Positions 40,384-51,916 of a stretch of 64,000 bases of DNA are shown here, in pieces. The stretch lies in assembly GCF_009664365.1 (NCBI RefSeq), contig NZ_CP044310.1:142501-206500 (forward strand), in the 5' to 3' direction. Numbering within the stretch: position 1 is the stretch's first letter; every line of letters starts with the position of its first letter. Source of the stretch: Paenibacillus xylanilyticus (lineage in GTDB: Bacteria; Bacillota; Bacilli; Paenibacillales; Paenibacillaceae). Made by a program: the position numbers and the translations under genes. Below the pieces are notes generated by a model. The model saw only the letters and a program-made list of their open reading frames with translations. It ran no database searches and had not been told where the DNA came from.

Positions 40384-40406
40384 AAGTCCCGCAAGGGGCT
40401 TTTTTG
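40384..40406 (+). terminator. Terminator after the HPr-like gene
   Basis: AGTCCC/GGGGCT stem around a GCAA tetraloop, then TTTTTT. It ends the glcK-to-HPr cluster. Confidence 0.88.
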
Positions 40407-40510
40407 CGTTATGGGCATAATCAAGTGCAACATTTTGGAAAATGTCTCCGTCTGTTAAGGTATCAAAATGCTTTGAGATTGAGATCTTAGACATAAGGAG
40501 GCTATGCGTA

Positions 40511-41266
40511 ATGGGTAAACAATGGATGAAACCGCTTGGTGCGGTATTGGTGGCAGGAACATTGCTGGTGGGTGGTACAGCGTGGGTGGCACCGGGGAAT
40601 TATGCCTATGCTGCTGAAGTACAAGGGGTACAGCAAAATGTGATTAATGTCGTGGGCAAAGGCGAGATTCAGGTAAAGCCGGATATCGCTTATCTATCGA
40701 TCGGAGTGAATAGCACAGCTGAGACAGCAGCCTCCGCCCAGAAGGCAAATGCCGCAAAAATTCAAAAGGTATCCAACCTGCTGAAGAATACGTGGAAAAT
40801 CAGTGCAGACGATATTCAGACCAGTCAATTCTATTTACAGCCAAACTATACGTATAGCGAAAAAGAAGGTCAGAAAGTTAAAGGTTATACCGCTCATCAT
40901 ACGCTGACGATTACGTACCGCGAAATGGACAAGATTGGTGAACTGCTGGATGCTGCTTCACAGGCAGGTGCCAACAATATTGAAAATGTACGTTTTACGG
41001 TAGAACATCCGGAAAACTTCGAAGCACAAGTGATCGAGAAGGCTGTAGCCAATGCAGATGTAAAAGCTGCAGCGATTGCCAAGGCCGTTAAACGTCAATT
41101 GGGTGCTGTGTTGTCTGTAACTCAAGGTGATGCCAATGTTCCTGTGCTCTATGCAACAGAAAGTTCTACGGCCAAGGACATGGCAATGTCTGCTGCGGGT
41201 ACAGAAATTGAAACAGGTCAGGTAAAAGTGAGCACGATGCTTAACATTACGTATGAAATGAAATAA
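40511..41266 (+). CDS. Secreted SIMPL-domain protein
   Basis: 251 residues. A signal peptide (about 1-35, ending in an AYA-type site) is followed by a SIMPL/DUF541 domain covering most of the rest, with the start VVGKGEIQVKPDIAYLSIGV and an alternating small-residue helix AQKANAAKIQKVSNLLK. The family is exported and its function is poorly known; some members are linked to oxidative stress or kinase signalling. Start ATG nine bases after AAGGAGG; in-frame codons further upstream have no support. It is a stand-alone gene between two terminators. Confidence 0.88.
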   Translation: MGKQWMKPLGAVLVAGTLLVGGTAWVAPGNYAYAAEVQGVQQNVINVVGKGEIQVKPDIAYLSIGVNSTAETAASAQKANAAKIQKVSNLLKNTWKISADDIQTSQFYLQPNYTYSEKEGQKVKGYTAHHTLTITYREMDKIGELLDAASQAGANNIENVRFTVEHPENFEAQVIEKAVANADVKAAAIAKAVKRQLGAVLSVTQGDANVPVLYATESSTAKDMAMSAAGTEIETGQVKVSTMLNITYEMK

Positions 41267-41288
41267 ACCTAGACGTAGATGAAGATAT

Positions 41289-41323
41289 GAAGAGACTGTG
41301 TCCAATTGGGCAGGGTCTCTTTT
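41289..41323 (+). terminator. Terminator after the SIMPL gene
   Basis: AAGAGAC/GTCTCTT outer stem with inner TGTCC/GGGCA pairing, then TTTTG. Confidence 0.78.
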
Positions 41324-41519
41324 GTTATATAGAGGAGCTTTAAAGAAGTTAGGCATTAACATCCTTGCTTTAACGAGAATAATGAGGAATGATTTGATGT
41401 CTTTTTTGTATATTTGTTCGTAACAAAACCTTTACCAAATGGATTTGGATTGAACAACATTGTAACGGGTGCTGTAAACCTTTCCTGAATTGGGTTAATT
41501 ATAATAAAGAGGTGAGCGT

Positions 41520-41552
41520 ATGAGATATACGATCAGGATACATACGCAATGA
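41520..41552 (+). CDS. Possible 10-residue leader peptide
   Basis: ATG AGA TAT ACG ... CAA TGA, encoding MRYTIRIHTQ, preceded by AGAGGTGA with ideal spacing and by a TATAAT at 41500-41505. Its stop overlaps an in-frame ATG (41549) of the next reading frame as ATGA. It could tune translation of the secreted protein downstream or be chance. Confidence 0.3.
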   Translation: MRYTIRIHTQ

Positions 41553-41584
41553 ACCATAGGCAAATATCGAGAGGAGTTTTATAT

Positions 41585-42679
41585 ATGACATCATGGAAAA
41601 AGTGGACAAGTGCATTACTCGCGGCAGGAATTATTGTAGGTAGTGGGGCGGTATGGCAGGATAACTCCGTGCAGGCAGCTTCGGTTACGTCAAAAGTTAC
41701 GGCATCCACAGATGTTACATTGAAGTCTGCAGGCAAAACGTTGACACAAAAGGGACTTCTACAAGGTGGATCCACGTGGGTATCACTCACTGCTGTTAAA
41801 GATGTGGCTGGTGGTACATTAACCTATAACGCAAAAACAAAAGAGTACGCACTGACTGCAGCGAATAACACGATGAAAATCAGCCTGGCGGACGGTGAAC
41901 CGTCGCTAAAAGTAAATAATTATTATCCTAACGTTGAAGCGAAGCTGATCAAGGGACGTCTGTACATTCCTTTTTCGGCGATGAGAGATTATCTGGGAGT
42001 TCAAGGCAGCTGGGATGGTAAAACCAAAACACTGTCGCTGAGCAAAGTGAAGCAAAATAGCGTAAAAGTGAAATCAGCAACCGTGAAAGTGAATATCAAA
42101 AATGCTGAGGTAGATATTCAATATCCGCAGGTGAGTGGACTTGCTAGCGATGAGGCCGAAGCGGCAATCAACAAAGTGTTGAAAAACGAAGTGGATACAT
42201 TCGTAGCTGCTTTCAAGAAGCAGACGGCAGAATACGGAACGGCAGCAGCCAACCGTCCATATGCATTCGAGAGCACCTATGTGGTGACGTACAACGAGAA
42301 CGGCGTGCTGGGATTGGTTACTCAGCGTTATGAGGATTATGCCGGAGCCCACGGGATGACTACACGGACAGGTCACACCTTTGCGCTGGATACAGGTAAA
42401 GAGCTAAGTCTTGATGATGTGCTGCAAAACAACAAAACAATGCGCGATACGCTTGGCAAAAAGGTTGGTGAACAGCTTAAGGCTCGCGGTGGTTACCTGG
42501 ACGGCTATAAAGGTCTGAACAAGGACCAGGACTTCTATGTAACGCCTACAGGGGTAGTTGTGTTCTTCCAACTGTATGAATACACTGCTTATGCAGAAGG
42601 TTTCCCGGAATTCCCGTTTACGTACAAAGAGTTACTCCCTAAAGGTACACAGCCATTCAGTGGAATTGCAGCAGAGTAA
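41585..42679 (+). CDS. Secreted protein with copper amine oxidase N-like domain and DUF4163/DUF3298 (RsiV/PdaC-like) region
   Basis: 364 residues. Signal peptide to about residue 30 (ending VQAAS). Residues ~45-150 match the stalk domain called copper amine oxidase N in Paenibacillus exported proteins (WVSLTAVKDVAGG, KGRLYIPFSAMRDYLG). Residues ~165-355 resemble the DUF4163/DUF3298 pair seen in RsiV and PdaC, with a GAHGMTTRTGHTFALDTGKE segment and an FPEFPFTYKEL end. Cell-wall binding or peptidoglycan sensing is likely, unproven. The start at 41585 follows AGAGGAG with eight-base spacing; 41549 is a longer alternative. Confidence 0.82.
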   Translation: MTSWKKWTSALLAAGIIVGSGAVWQDNSVQAASVTSKVTASTDVTLKSAGKTLTQKGLLQGGSTWVSLTAVKDVAGGTLTYNAKTKEYALTAANNTMKISLADGEPSLKVNNYYPNVEAKLIKGRLYIPFSAMRDYLGVQGSWDGKTKTLSLSKVKQNSVKVKSATVKVNIKNAEVDIQYPQVSGLASDEAEAAINKVLKNEVDTFVAAFKKQTAEYGTAAANRPYAFESTYVVTYNENGVLGLVTQRYEDYAGAHGMTTRTGHTFALDTGKELSLDDVLQNNKTMRDTLGKKVGEQLKARGGYLDGYKGLNKDQDFYVTPTGVVVFFQLYEYTAYAEGFPEFPFTYKELLPKGTQPFSGIAAE

Positions 42680-42702
42680 TTATTCGTAAGCATTCTAAAA
42701 AA

Positions 42703-42740
42703 AAGCGCCCCTCGTCATGTTCATGACAAGGGGCGCTTCT
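42703..42740. terminator. Bidirectional terminator between convergent genes
   Basis: AAGCGCCCC/GGGGCGCTT with an inner GTCATG/CATGAC stem; A-rich before and TCTTC after. It ends the secreted-protein gene and clpP, which converge. Confidence 0.9.
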
Positions 42741-42803
42741 TCGTAGTATGAACAGGTCAACCCAATTGGCCTGTTCATATCTTCAATATCCAGTTACCTC
42801 GGC

Positions 42804-43400
42804 TTATACGCCTTGGGAGCCAACGTTTGCGATGACTTTATCAATGATACCGTAATCGGCAGCTTCAGCAGCACTCATGAAGTAGTCACGGTCTGTATCT
42901 TTCTCGATACGCTCCAGTGGTTGACCTGTGCGCTCAGCGATGATGCGGTTCAAGGTATCACGCATTTTCAGAATGCGGCGGGCACGGATTTCGATATCCG
43001 AAGCCTGACCTTGTGCGCCGCCCAGCGGCTGGTGAATCATGATCTCACTGTTAGGCAGTGCAAAACGTTTGCCTTTTGCACCTGCATTGAGCAAGAAAGC
43101 GCCCATGGAAGCAGCCATACCTACACAGATGGTAGATACATCAGGTTTGATAAATTGCATTGTATCGTAAATGGCCATACCGGCTGTGATGGATCCGCCT
43201 GGGCTGTTGATGTATAGATGAATGTCTTTCTCCGGATCTTCCGCAGCGAGGAACAACATCTGTGCCATGATGGCATTCGCAACAACGTCATTTACATCGC
43301 TGCCTAGAAAGATAATACGATCCTTCAGCAATCTGGAATAGATGTCATAGGCGCGCTCACCGCGGTTGCTCTGTTCAACGACCATAGGAATATAACTCAC
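42804..43400 (-). CDS. clpP: ATP-dependent Clp protease proteolytic subunit
   Basis: 198 residues. Serine peptidase core of Clp proteases; degrades misfolded and tmRNA-tagged proteins with ClpX/ClpC. Catalytic triad visible as Ser98 in GMAASMGAF, His123 in MIHQPLGG and Asp172 in [10 protein letters not shown]. The GTG start ([10 protein letters not shown]) is chosen because GAGGAGG lies eight bases ahead; a longer frame to 43427 would cover that ribosome site. The promoter overlaps a CtsR-type box, so heat-shock control is likely. Confidence 0.97.
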   Translation of the reverse strand: MSYIPMVVEQSNRGERAYDIYSRLLKDRIIFLGSDVNDVVANAIMAQMLFLAAEDPEKDIHLYINSPGGSITAGMAIYDTMQFIKPDVSTICVGMAASMGAFLLNAGAKGKRFALPNSEIMIHQPLGGAQGQASDIEIRARRILKMRDTLNRIIAERTGQPLERIEKDTDRDYFMSAAEAADYGIIDKVIANVGSQGV

Positions 43401-43467
43401 GTGAAAAACCTCCTCGGAAATGTACATGGAATAGTGTATCTATTTAAACTGTTACCGTATTACCCAC

Positions 43468-43507
43468 ATCATAAACAATTTCAAACAAAAAGTCAAAGAA
43501 AGTCAAA
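43468..43507 (-). promoter_or_regulatory. clpP promoter overlapping a CtsR operator
   Basis: On the plus strand AGTCAAA-GAA-AGTCAAA (43491-43507) matches the CtsR direct heptad repeat RGTCAAANANRGTCAAA. On the minus strand TTGACT (43496-43491), a 17-base spacer and TATGAT (43473-43468) form a SigA promoter whose -35 lies inside the repeat, a classic repressor arrangement. Confidence 0.85.
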
Positions 43508-43515
43508 CTAACTTT

Positions 43516-43541
43516 GAAAAAAAAGAAACCTTTACGGTTCC
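43516..43541 (-). terminator. Terminator after tRNA-Arg
   Basis: Read on the minus strand: GGAACC, loop GTAAA, GGTTTC, then eight T. It separates tRNA-Arg from the clpP promoter. Confidence 0.8.
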
Positions 43542-43576
43542 ATTGGTTAAAAGGGTTATGAGCTGCTAATCAAGAA

Positions 43577-43651
43577 TGGCGCGCCCGCCAAGAATCGAAC
43601 TTGGATCTCAGGCTTCGGAGGCCTACGTCATATCCATTGGACCACGGGCGC
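43577..43651 (-). tRNA. tRNA-Arg (CCG)
   Basis: Minus strand GCGCCCG ... CGGGCGC acceptor stem, anticodon loop CTCCGAA giving CCG (codon CGG), T-loop GTTCGATTC, discriminator G, encoded CCA. Single tRNA upstream of clpP. Confidence 0.96.
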
Positions 43652-43674
43652 ACGTTGATGTGACAGCAATAATG

Positions 43675-43703
43675 ATTATAGCTCATGGCATTCTGAATTG
43701 CAA
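43675..43703 (-). promoter_or_regulatory. Promoter of tRNA-Arg
   Basis: On the minus strand TTGCAA (43703-43698), 17-base spacer, TATAAT (43680-43675), 24 bases before the tRNA 5' end. Confidence 0.82.
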
Positions 43704-43978
43704 GAGATATGATCAAGCTTATGGTTTGGATTGACCTGAAATTGATCATGATGATGAAGAATGGATAAAGAAAGCATTTAAGTAAATGCTAAGAGAAGTT
43801 TTGGACAGGTTGCATGAAGCACAATCCTGGAGTCAGTAGAAGCGATATATAGATGAGAAATTTGGTTTTCTTCTATATATGGTATGAATGTGGCTGCGCG
43901 TTCCTGTGGAAGTTGGAGATTGTGAAAATAAGCGCGTACAATGGGCCAAAACGTTGTGAAATAAGGCTTTTGAAACAC

Positions 43979-44007
43979 TTGCATGTCACGTCAGTTTTAG
44001 GTAGAAT
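43979..44007 (+). promoter_or_regulatory. Promoter of the cggR-gapA operon
   Basis: TTGCAT (43979-43984), 17-base spacer, TAGAAT (44002-44007). The CggR-type operator begins six bases downstream. The 275 bases between this and the tRNA-Arg promoter show nothing I can name. Confidence 0.7.
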
Positions 44008-44012
44008 AGACG

Positions 44013-44048
44013 TGGGACTTAAAAAGTTAACCCGGGACATTTTAGGGC
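44013..44048 (+). promoter_or_regulatory. CggR-type operator
   Basis: TGGGAC-N6-AGTT-N4-CGGGAC-N6-GGGC follows the spacing of the B. subtilis CggR operator CGGGAC-N6-TGTC-N4-CGGGAC-N6-TGTC, with the GGGAC halves kept and the TGTC halves degenerate. It lies over the expected transcription start, fitting repression relieved by fructose 1,6-bisphosphate. Confidence 0.75.
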
Positions 44049-44092
44049 CATGAAAGAGAGCTTGGAACGAGAAGCTTGCGGGAGTGGAAAGC

Positions 44093-45118
44093 ATGCGAAC
44101 GATTTTAGAAGTGCAAAAGCAGCTTCTGCCTGATCTCATGGATGTTTTGAAGAAGAGGTATACGATTCTGCACCAGATCATGTTATCGGATGTGATCGGG
44201 AGAAGGACGTTAGCCAATTCCATGCAGATGACCGAGCGGGTTCTGAGGGCTGAGACCGATTTGTTAAAGGCTCAGGGACTTATTGAAATTGACAGTGCAG
44301 GGATGAAGATCAGTGAGGCAGGGCATGATCTGCTGCAGCAGTTAGAGCCGGTTGCCAAGGAGCTGTTCGGATTATCCGAGCTGGAAGAACGCATCAAGCA
44401 AGCCTACGGTCTGCAAAAGGTAGTTGTCGTTCCCGGCGATTCGGACATTTCTCCATTTGCCAAACGGGAACTGGGTAAGGCTGGAGCGAAGGCTCTTAGT
44501 CAAGTAATGAATGATAACGACGTTGTTGCCGTTACAGGCGGGTCAACAACGGCAGGAGTAGCAGAGCAGCTGACTCCGCCAACATCGCTAAAAGGTGTAT
44601 GGTTCGTACCTGCACGCGGCGGTTTGGGAGAAAGCCTTGAAATTCAGGCCAATACGATTGCATCGACAATGGCAAAACGGGTAGGAGCACAATATAAACT
44701 CCTGCATGTACCGGATTTGCTGAGTGATCATGCCTATGAATCGTTAATTCAGGACCCAAGCGTTCAGGAGATTCTGCAGCTGATCAGACAGTCACGCATC
44801 GTAATTCACGGAATCGGTGATGCCGTGGAGATGGCACGAAGACGCAAACTTGCAACGGAGATCATTGAAGAGCTTCAGGAGCAAGGGGCCGTATCTGAAT
44901 CCTTCGGTTATTATTTTAACGATCAGGGTGAAGTGGTACACACCATGCTAACTCTGGGCATGCGACTTCAGGATATTGAACGGACCGATGTGGTAATTGG
45001 AATTGCGGGCGGCAAAAGTAAAGCAGCTGCCATTCATTCCGTACTGCGATTCGGGCAGGAAGATATTCTGATTATTGATGAGGCAGCTGCCGAAGTCATC
45101 GTTGCCGAAATGGAATAA
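44093..45118 (+). CDS. cggR: Central glycolytic genes regulator, SorC family
   Basis: 341 residues. N-terminal winged HTH (about 20-75, with VIGRRTLANSMQMTERVLRAE) and a C-terminal sugar-phosphate-binding domain (about 90-340) with VAVTGGSTTAGVAEQL and VVIGIAGGKSKAAAI phosphate loops. It represses its own operon and responds to fructose 1,6-bisphosphate in Bacillus. The start at 44093 follows GGGAGTGG. First gene of the glycolytic operon with an operator-like site just upstream. Confidence 0.95.
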   Translation: MRTILEVQKQLLPDLMDVLKKRYTILHQIMLSDVIGRRTLANSMQMTERVLRAETDLLKAQGLIEIDSAGMKISEAGHDLLQQLEPVAKELFGLSELEERIKQAYGLQKVVVVPGDSDISPFAKRELGKAGAKALSQVMNDNDVVAVTGGSTTAGVAEQLTPPTSLKGVWFVPARGGLGESLEIQANTIASTMAKRVGAQYKLLHVPDLLSDHAYESLIQDPSVQEILQLIRQSRIVIHGIGDAVEMARRRKLATEIIEELQEQGAVSESFGYYFNDQGEVVHTMLTLGMRLQDIERTDVVIGIAGGKSKAAAIHSVLRFGQEDILIIDEAAAEVIVAEME

Positions 45119-45224
45119 AGGTTTTCTTTTACCACAACTCTTGTTGTCTTGACGGACTTCACCGTCTGTCTTGAATATATAGCTTCATAAAAAAATTAAA
45201 TCAAAACTTGGGAGGAACTTACTC

Positions 45225-46232
45225 ATGATTAAAGTAGGTATTAACGGTTTTGGACGTATTGGTCGCTTGGCATTCCGCCGTATTCAAAATGTAGAGGGCA
45301 TTGAAGTAGTAGCAATCAACGACTTGACTGACGCTAAAATGCTGGCTCATTTGCTTAAATATGATACAACTCAAGGTCGCTTCGATGGCGATGTTGAAGT
45401 ACACGACGGCTTCTTCAAAGTGAACGGCAAAGAAGTTAAAGTACTGGCTAACCGTAACCCAGAAGAACTTCCTTGGGGCGACCTGGGCGTAGACATCGTT
45501 CTGGAATGTACTGGATTCTTCACAACTAAAGAAGCAGCTGAGAAGCACCTTAAAGGCGGCGCTAAAAAAGTTGTTATCTCCGCACCAGCTACTGGCGATA
45601 TGAAAACCATCGTTTACAACGTAAACCATGAAATCCTCGACGGTACTGAAACTGTAATCTCCGGCGCATCTTGCACAACAAACTGCCTGGCTCCTATGGC
45701 AAAAACACTGCAAGACAAATTCGGAATCGTTCAAGGTTTGATGACTACAATTCACGCTTACACTGGCGACCAAAACACATTGGATGCTCCACACCCTAAA
45801 GGTGACTTCCGTCGTGCTCGCGCAGCAGCTGAAAACATCATCCCTAACACAACTGGTGCTGCTAAAGCAATCGGTTTGGTTATCCCTGAACTGCAAGGTA
45901 AACTCGACGGTGCAGCTCAACGTGTACCAGTAGCTACTGGTTCCCTGACTGAGCTCGTAACTGTTCTTGGACAAAAAGTAACTGCTGATGAAGTTAACGC
46001 AGCAATGAAAGAAGCTTCCGATCCACAAACTTTCGGATACACTGAAGACGAAATCGTATCTTCCGATATCCAAGGTATCACTTTCGGTTCCCTGTTTGAT
46101 GCAACTCAAACTAAAGTTCTGACTGTGGGCGACCAACAACTGGTTAAAACTGTAGCTTGGTATGACAACGAAATGTCCTACACAGCTCAATTGGTTCGCA
46201 CTTTGGAGCACTTTGCAAAAATGATTAAGTAA
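45225..46232 (+). CDS. gapA: Glyceraldehyde-3-phosphate dehydrogenase (glycolytic)
   Basis: 335 residues; converts glyceraldehyde 3-phosphate, NAD+ and phosphate to 1,3-bisphosphoglycerate. NAD-binding [10 protein letters not shown] at the N-terminus, catalytic Cys150 in [12 protein letters not shown], and WYDNEMSY near the C-terminus. Codon use is strongly biased, as in highly expressed genes. Ribosome site GGGAGGAA. It follows cggR by 106 bases, which contain two small hairpins (ACAAC/GTTGT and GACGG/CCGTC) that could mark an mRNA-processing site as in B. subtilis. A strong hairpin follows. Confidence 0.98.
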   Translation: MIKVGINGFGRIGRLAFRRIQNVEGIEVVAINDLTDAKMLAHLLKYDTTQGRFDGDVEVHDGFFKVNGKEVKVLANRNPEELPWGDLGVDIVLECTGFFTTKEAAEKHLKGGAKKVVISAPATGDMKTIVYNVNHEILDGTETVISGASCTTNCLAPMAKTLQDKFGIVQGLMTTIHAYTGDQNTLDAPHPKGDFRRARAAAENIIPNTTGAAKAIGLVIPELQGKLDGAAQRVPVATGSLTELVTVLGQKVTADEVNAAMKEASDPQTFGYTEDEIVSSDIQGITFGSLFDATQTKVLTVGDQQLVKTVAWYDNEMSYTAQLVRTLEHFAKMIK

Positions 46233-46247
46233 TATCTGCAATAACAT

Positions 46248-46283
46248 AGAGCGGAAACAGATGCTATTGTTTCCGCTCTTTAT
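46248..46283 (+). terminator. Terminator-like hairpin between gapA and pgk
   Basis: Twelve-base perfect stem AGAGCGGAAACA/TGTTTCCGCTCT followed by TTATC. The short T run suggests partial read-through, giving more gapA than downstream mRNA. Confidence 0.75.
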
Positions 46284-46381
46284 CTATCAACATTTTGCAA
46301 ATTTCTCAAAAACACCAGGATTGACAGGGGATTTGGGCTCCTGATCGGTCCACCAAATACATGGGTGCGGAGGAAATACAG

Positions 46382-47563
46382 ATGAACAAAAAAAGTGTAC
46401 GCGATATCGAATTGACAGGAAAACGGGCTTTTGTCCGTGTAGATTTCAATGTGCCGCTCGAAGATGGTAAAATTACAGATGACAAACGTATTCGTGCAAC
46501 ACTGCCAACGATCAACTACTTGATCGAAAAAGGTGCAAAAGTCATTCTGGCGAGCCACATGGGTCGTCCAAATGGTGAAGTTGTGGAATCCTTGCGTTTG
46601 ACTCCAGCGGCTGAGCGTCTGTCCGAACTGCTTGGTAAAAAAGTGGTTAAAGCTGACGATTCCATCGGTGAAACTGTGAAAGCACAAGTTGCTGAACTGA
46701 ACGACGGTGACGTCTTGCTGCTTGAAAACGTTCGTTTCCATGCAGGCGAAGAGAAAAACGATCCAGAACTGGCAAAACAATTTGCTGAACTGGCTGACGT
46801 TTTCGTTAACGATGCTTTCGGAGCGGCTCACAGAGCACATGCTTCAACAGAAGGTATCGCTCACTTGCTGCCAGCAGTATCCGGTCTGTTGATGGAGAAA
46901 GAACTTGAAGTGCTCGGCAAAGCCATTTCCAACCCTGAGCGTCCGTTCACTGCAATCATTGGCGGATCCAAAGTTAAGGACAAAATCGATGTAATCGACA
47001 ACCTGCTTAACATTGCAGACAACGTAATCATCGGTGGAGGATTGTCCTATACGTTCATGAAGGCTCAAGGCCACGAAGTAGGCCAATCCCTGTTGGATGA
47101 GTCCAAACTGGATGTAGCTCTGGGCTTCATCGAAAAAGCAAAAAAACTGGGTAAAAACTTCTATCTGCCAGTAGATATCGTCATTTCTGATGATTTCAGC
47201 GCTAACGCAAACACAAAAGTTGTTGAAGTTGGCGACATTCCTGCAGATTGGGAAGGTATCGACATCGGTCCTAAAACACGTGAGATCTATGCTGACGTTG
47301 TTAAAAACTCCAAACTTGTTGTATGGAACGGACCAATGGGCGTATTCGAAATCGAGCCTTTCTCCCACGGTACTCGTGCAGTGGCGGAAGCTTGTGCAAC
47401 AACGGATGCTTACACAGTAATCGGTGGTGGCGACTCCGCAGCAGCAGCTGAGAAGTTCAAACTGGCTGATAAAATGGACCACATCTCTACAGGTGGCGGT
47501 GCATCACTGGAATTCATGGAAGGCAAAGTGCTTCCAGGCGTAGTTGCATTGAACGACAAGTAA
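46382..47563 (+). CDS. pgk: Phosphoglycerate kinase
   Basis: 393 residues; transfers phosphate from 1,3-bisphosphoglycerate to ADP. The family signature [19 protein letters not shown] lies near residue 20, the substrate loop SHMGRPNG near 55-62, and the nucleotide loop GGGDSAAA and [13 protein letters not shown] at the C-terminus. Start after GGAGGAA; an extension to 46361 would cover that site. Confidence 0.98.
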   Translation: MNKKSVRDIELTGKRAFVRVDFNVPLEDGKITDDKRIRATLPTINYLIEKGAKVILASHMGRPNGEVVESLRLTPAAERLSELLGKKVVKADDSIGETVKAQVAELNDGDVLLLENVRFHAGEEKNDPELAKQFAELADVFVNDAFGAAHRAHASTEGIAHLLPAVSGLLMEKELEVLGKAISNPERPFTAIIGGSKVKDKIDVIDNLLNIADNVIIGGGLSYTFMKAQGHEVGQSLLDESKLDVALGFIEKAKKLGKNFYLPVDIVISDDFSANANTKVVEVGDIPADWEGIDIGPKTREIYADVVKNSKLVVWNGPMGVFEIEPFSHGTRAVAEACATTDAYTVIGGGDSAAAAEKFKLADKMDHISTGGGASLEFMEGKVLPGVVALNDK

Positions 47564-48348
<785 letters not shown>

Positions 48349-48349
<1 letters not shown>

Positions 48350-49893
48350 TGACAGCTCCAAAACCTGTAGCACTGATCATCATGGATGGCTTTGGTCTTC
48401 GTAACACGGTTGAAGGCAACGCAGTAGCGCAAGCCAAAAAGCCGAACTACGATCGCTTCATGAGCCAATTCCCACACACAACTCTCACTGCTTGCGGTGA
48501 AGCTGTAGGTTTGCCAGAAGGGCAAATGGGGAACTCCGAGGTAGGTCACCTGAACATTGGTGCCGGCCGGATCGTATACCAGGATTTGACCCGTATCTCC
48601 AAATCGATTCGCGATGGAGAGTTCTTCGACAACGAAACACTTGTCAAAGCTGTGCGCGAAGCGAAACAAAACGGTAAAAAGCTTCACCTATACGGATTGT
48701 TGTCTGATGGCGGCGTACATAGTCACATCGACCACCTGTTTGCCATGCTGGATCTGGCCAAAAAAGAAGAAATGAATGACGTTTATATTCATGCCTTCCT
48801 GGATGGCCGTGACGTTATGCCGGATAGCGGTAAAGACTTCATGAAGAAGCTGATCGCCAAAATTGAGGAAGTCGGTGTAGGTCAAATCGCAACGGTTCAA
48901 GGTCGCTACTATGCGATGGACCGTGACAAACGTTGGGAACGTGTTGAGAAATCATATCGTGCCATCGTTTATGGTGATGGACCAAAATACAACGATCCAC
49001 TCAGAGCGGTTGAAGAATCGTATGAGAAGTCCGTATTTGACGAATTCGTTGAACCAACGGTTATCGTTAAAGCGGATGGTGAGCCGGTAGGTTTGGTAGA
49101 AAGCGGCGATTCCGTAATCTTCCTGAACTTCCGTCCTGACCGTGCGATTCAGCTGTCGCAAGTATTCACGAACAAGGATTTCCGTGGTTTCGACCGTGGT
49201 CCAAAATTCCCAGAAGGCTTGCACTTTGTCTGCCTGACGTTGTTCAGTGAAACGGTTGAAGGTTATGTGGCTTACTCGCCTAAAAACCTCGACAATACAC
49301 TGGGTGAAGTTTTGGTTCAGAACAACAAGAAACAGCTGCGTATTGCTGAAACCGAGAAATACCCGCACGTTACCTTCTTCTTCAGCGGTGGACGTGATGT
49401 TGAGCTTCCGGGCGAAACTCGCGTGCTGATCAACTCGCCAAAAGTTGCAACGTATGATCTGCAACCGGAGATGAGCGCTTACGAAGTAGCTGATGCATGC
49501 GTTCGCGAGATTGAAGCGGACAAACATGATGCGATCATTCTGAACTTCGCCAACCCGGATATGGTTGGACACTCCGGCATGCTGGAGCCTACCATTAAGG
49601 CGGTTGAAGTGACTGACGAGTGCATGGGACGTGTTGTTGATGCAGTGCTTGCCAAAGGCGGCGTTGTGCTCATCACTGCTGACCATGGTAACGCGGATAT
49701 GGTATTCGATGAGCAAGGACGTCCGTTCACTGCTCATACAACGAACCCGGTTCCATTTATCGTTACAGACCCTAACGTAACCTTGCGTGAAGGTGGAATC
49801 CTGGCCGATATCGCGCCAACGATTCTGGACCTGATGCAATTGCCTAAACCGGAAGAAATGACAGGTACTTCTGTCATCGCTACCCGCAAATAA
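48349..49893 (+). CDS. gpmI: 2,3-Bisphosphoglycerate-independent phosphoglycerate mutase
   Basis: 514 residues; manganese enzyme of the alkaline-phosphatase superfamily. Nucleophile Ser63 in [16 protein letters not shown], metal ligands Asp13 in IMDGFG, and [12 protein letters not shown] and HTTNPVPF near the C-terminus. In Firmicutes its manganese dependence makes it pH-sensitive during sporulation. It is coupled to tpiA through the TAATG overlap. Confidence 0.98.
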
Positions 49894-49993
49894 GTTACAC
49901 AGCCACATATACAAAGTGGGAAGTTTGCAGTTTGCCCCTGAACGAAGGAAGCAGAAATGGTCTGAAGAAAAGAAGTGTTCGCCTTTATCACAT

Positions 49994-50027
49994 GATTTCA
50001 ACTTATTAAAATAAGTTCAAAGAAATC
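49994..50027 (+). other. Hairpin in the gpmI-eno gap
   Basis: GATTTC...GAAATC outer and AACTTATT/AATAAGTT inner arms form a long AT-rich stem without a T run. The 241-base gap has no clear promoter; this may be an mRNA-processing or stability element. Confidence 0.45.
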
Positions 50028-50107
50028 AGGGGATAACAGCGATCGGAAGGCGATTCTGCTGACGTAGTGGCCTAAAGGCAAACACAAGTGTCCCATATTT
50101 AAAATAA

Positions 50108-51421
<1,314 letters not shown>

Positions 51422-51441
51422 GCTGTGTTCACAGCTTCTAG

Positions 51442-51470
51442 GGCAAGCCGGGTAACCGGCTTGTCTTTTT
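51442..51470 (+). terminator. Terminator of the glycolytic operon
   Basis: GGCAAGCCGG/CCGGCTTGTC around GTAA, then TTTTT. Confidence 0.95.
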
Positions 51471-51505
51471 CATTTCTTCATAACAAGACAGTATCATGGA
51501 TAAGG

Positions 51506-51534
51506 TTGTAGATTGGGAATAGCTGTGGTACAAT
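51506..51534 (+). promoter_or_regulatory. Promoter of secG
   Basis: TTGTAG (51506-51511), 17-base spacer, TACAAT (51529-51534). Confidence 0.75.
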
Positions 51535-51591
51535 TAAAGTAACTGTTTTTATGGTGAGATGTTATGCCCACATGGGTAGGAGGTGGAAAGA

Positions 51592-51825
51592 ATGGATATT
51601 GCTTTGAAATTGCTGCTCGTTGTTTTCTCGATCGGTCTAATCACTGTAGTATTGCTGCAGCACGGGAAAAGCGCTGGTTTGGCGGGTGCCATCTCCGGTG
51701 GTGCGGAACATCTTTTCGGTAAAACGAAAGCGCGCGGATTGGATCTTTTCCTGCAACGTGCAACCGTTGTACTGGGTGCAGGATTTATGATCTTGGCTAT
51801 CATTGTTACAGTCATTTCCAAGTAA
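51592..51825 (+). CDS. secG: Preprotein translocase subunit SecG
   Basis: 77 residues with two membrane helices (about 4-22 and 54-75) and the conserved turn [20 protein letters not shown] between them. Accessory part of the SecYEG channel. Start ATG after GTAGGAGG; a GTG nine bases upstream overlaps that site. It precedes rnr-smpB-ssrA as in most Bacilli but ends in its own terminator. Confidence 0.96.
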   Translation: MDIALKLLLVVFSIGLITVVLLQHGKSAGLAGAISGGAEHLFGKTKARGLDLFLQRATVVLGAGFMILAIIVTVISK

Positions 51826-51882
51826 GGAATGCTGTATTGATTGGTAGATCAAGCATATATGAATGAACGACCTAAGATGATG

Positions 51883-51916
51883 AACCTTCGTTTCGAGAAG
51901 AAACGGAGGTTTTTTA
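51883..51916 (+). terminator. Terminator after secG
   Basis: AACCTTCGTTTC/GAAACGGAGGTT, loop GAGAA, then TTTTT. Confidence 0.93.

Noticed and set aside
45219..46247. 342-codon minus-strand ORF opposite gapA
   Set aside because: Shadow caused by the strong codon bias of a highly expressed gene; the sense strand is clearly GAPDH.
48952..50001. 349-codon minus-strand ORF opposite gpmI
   Set aside because: Same shadow effect; no ribosome site and low-complexity-like product.
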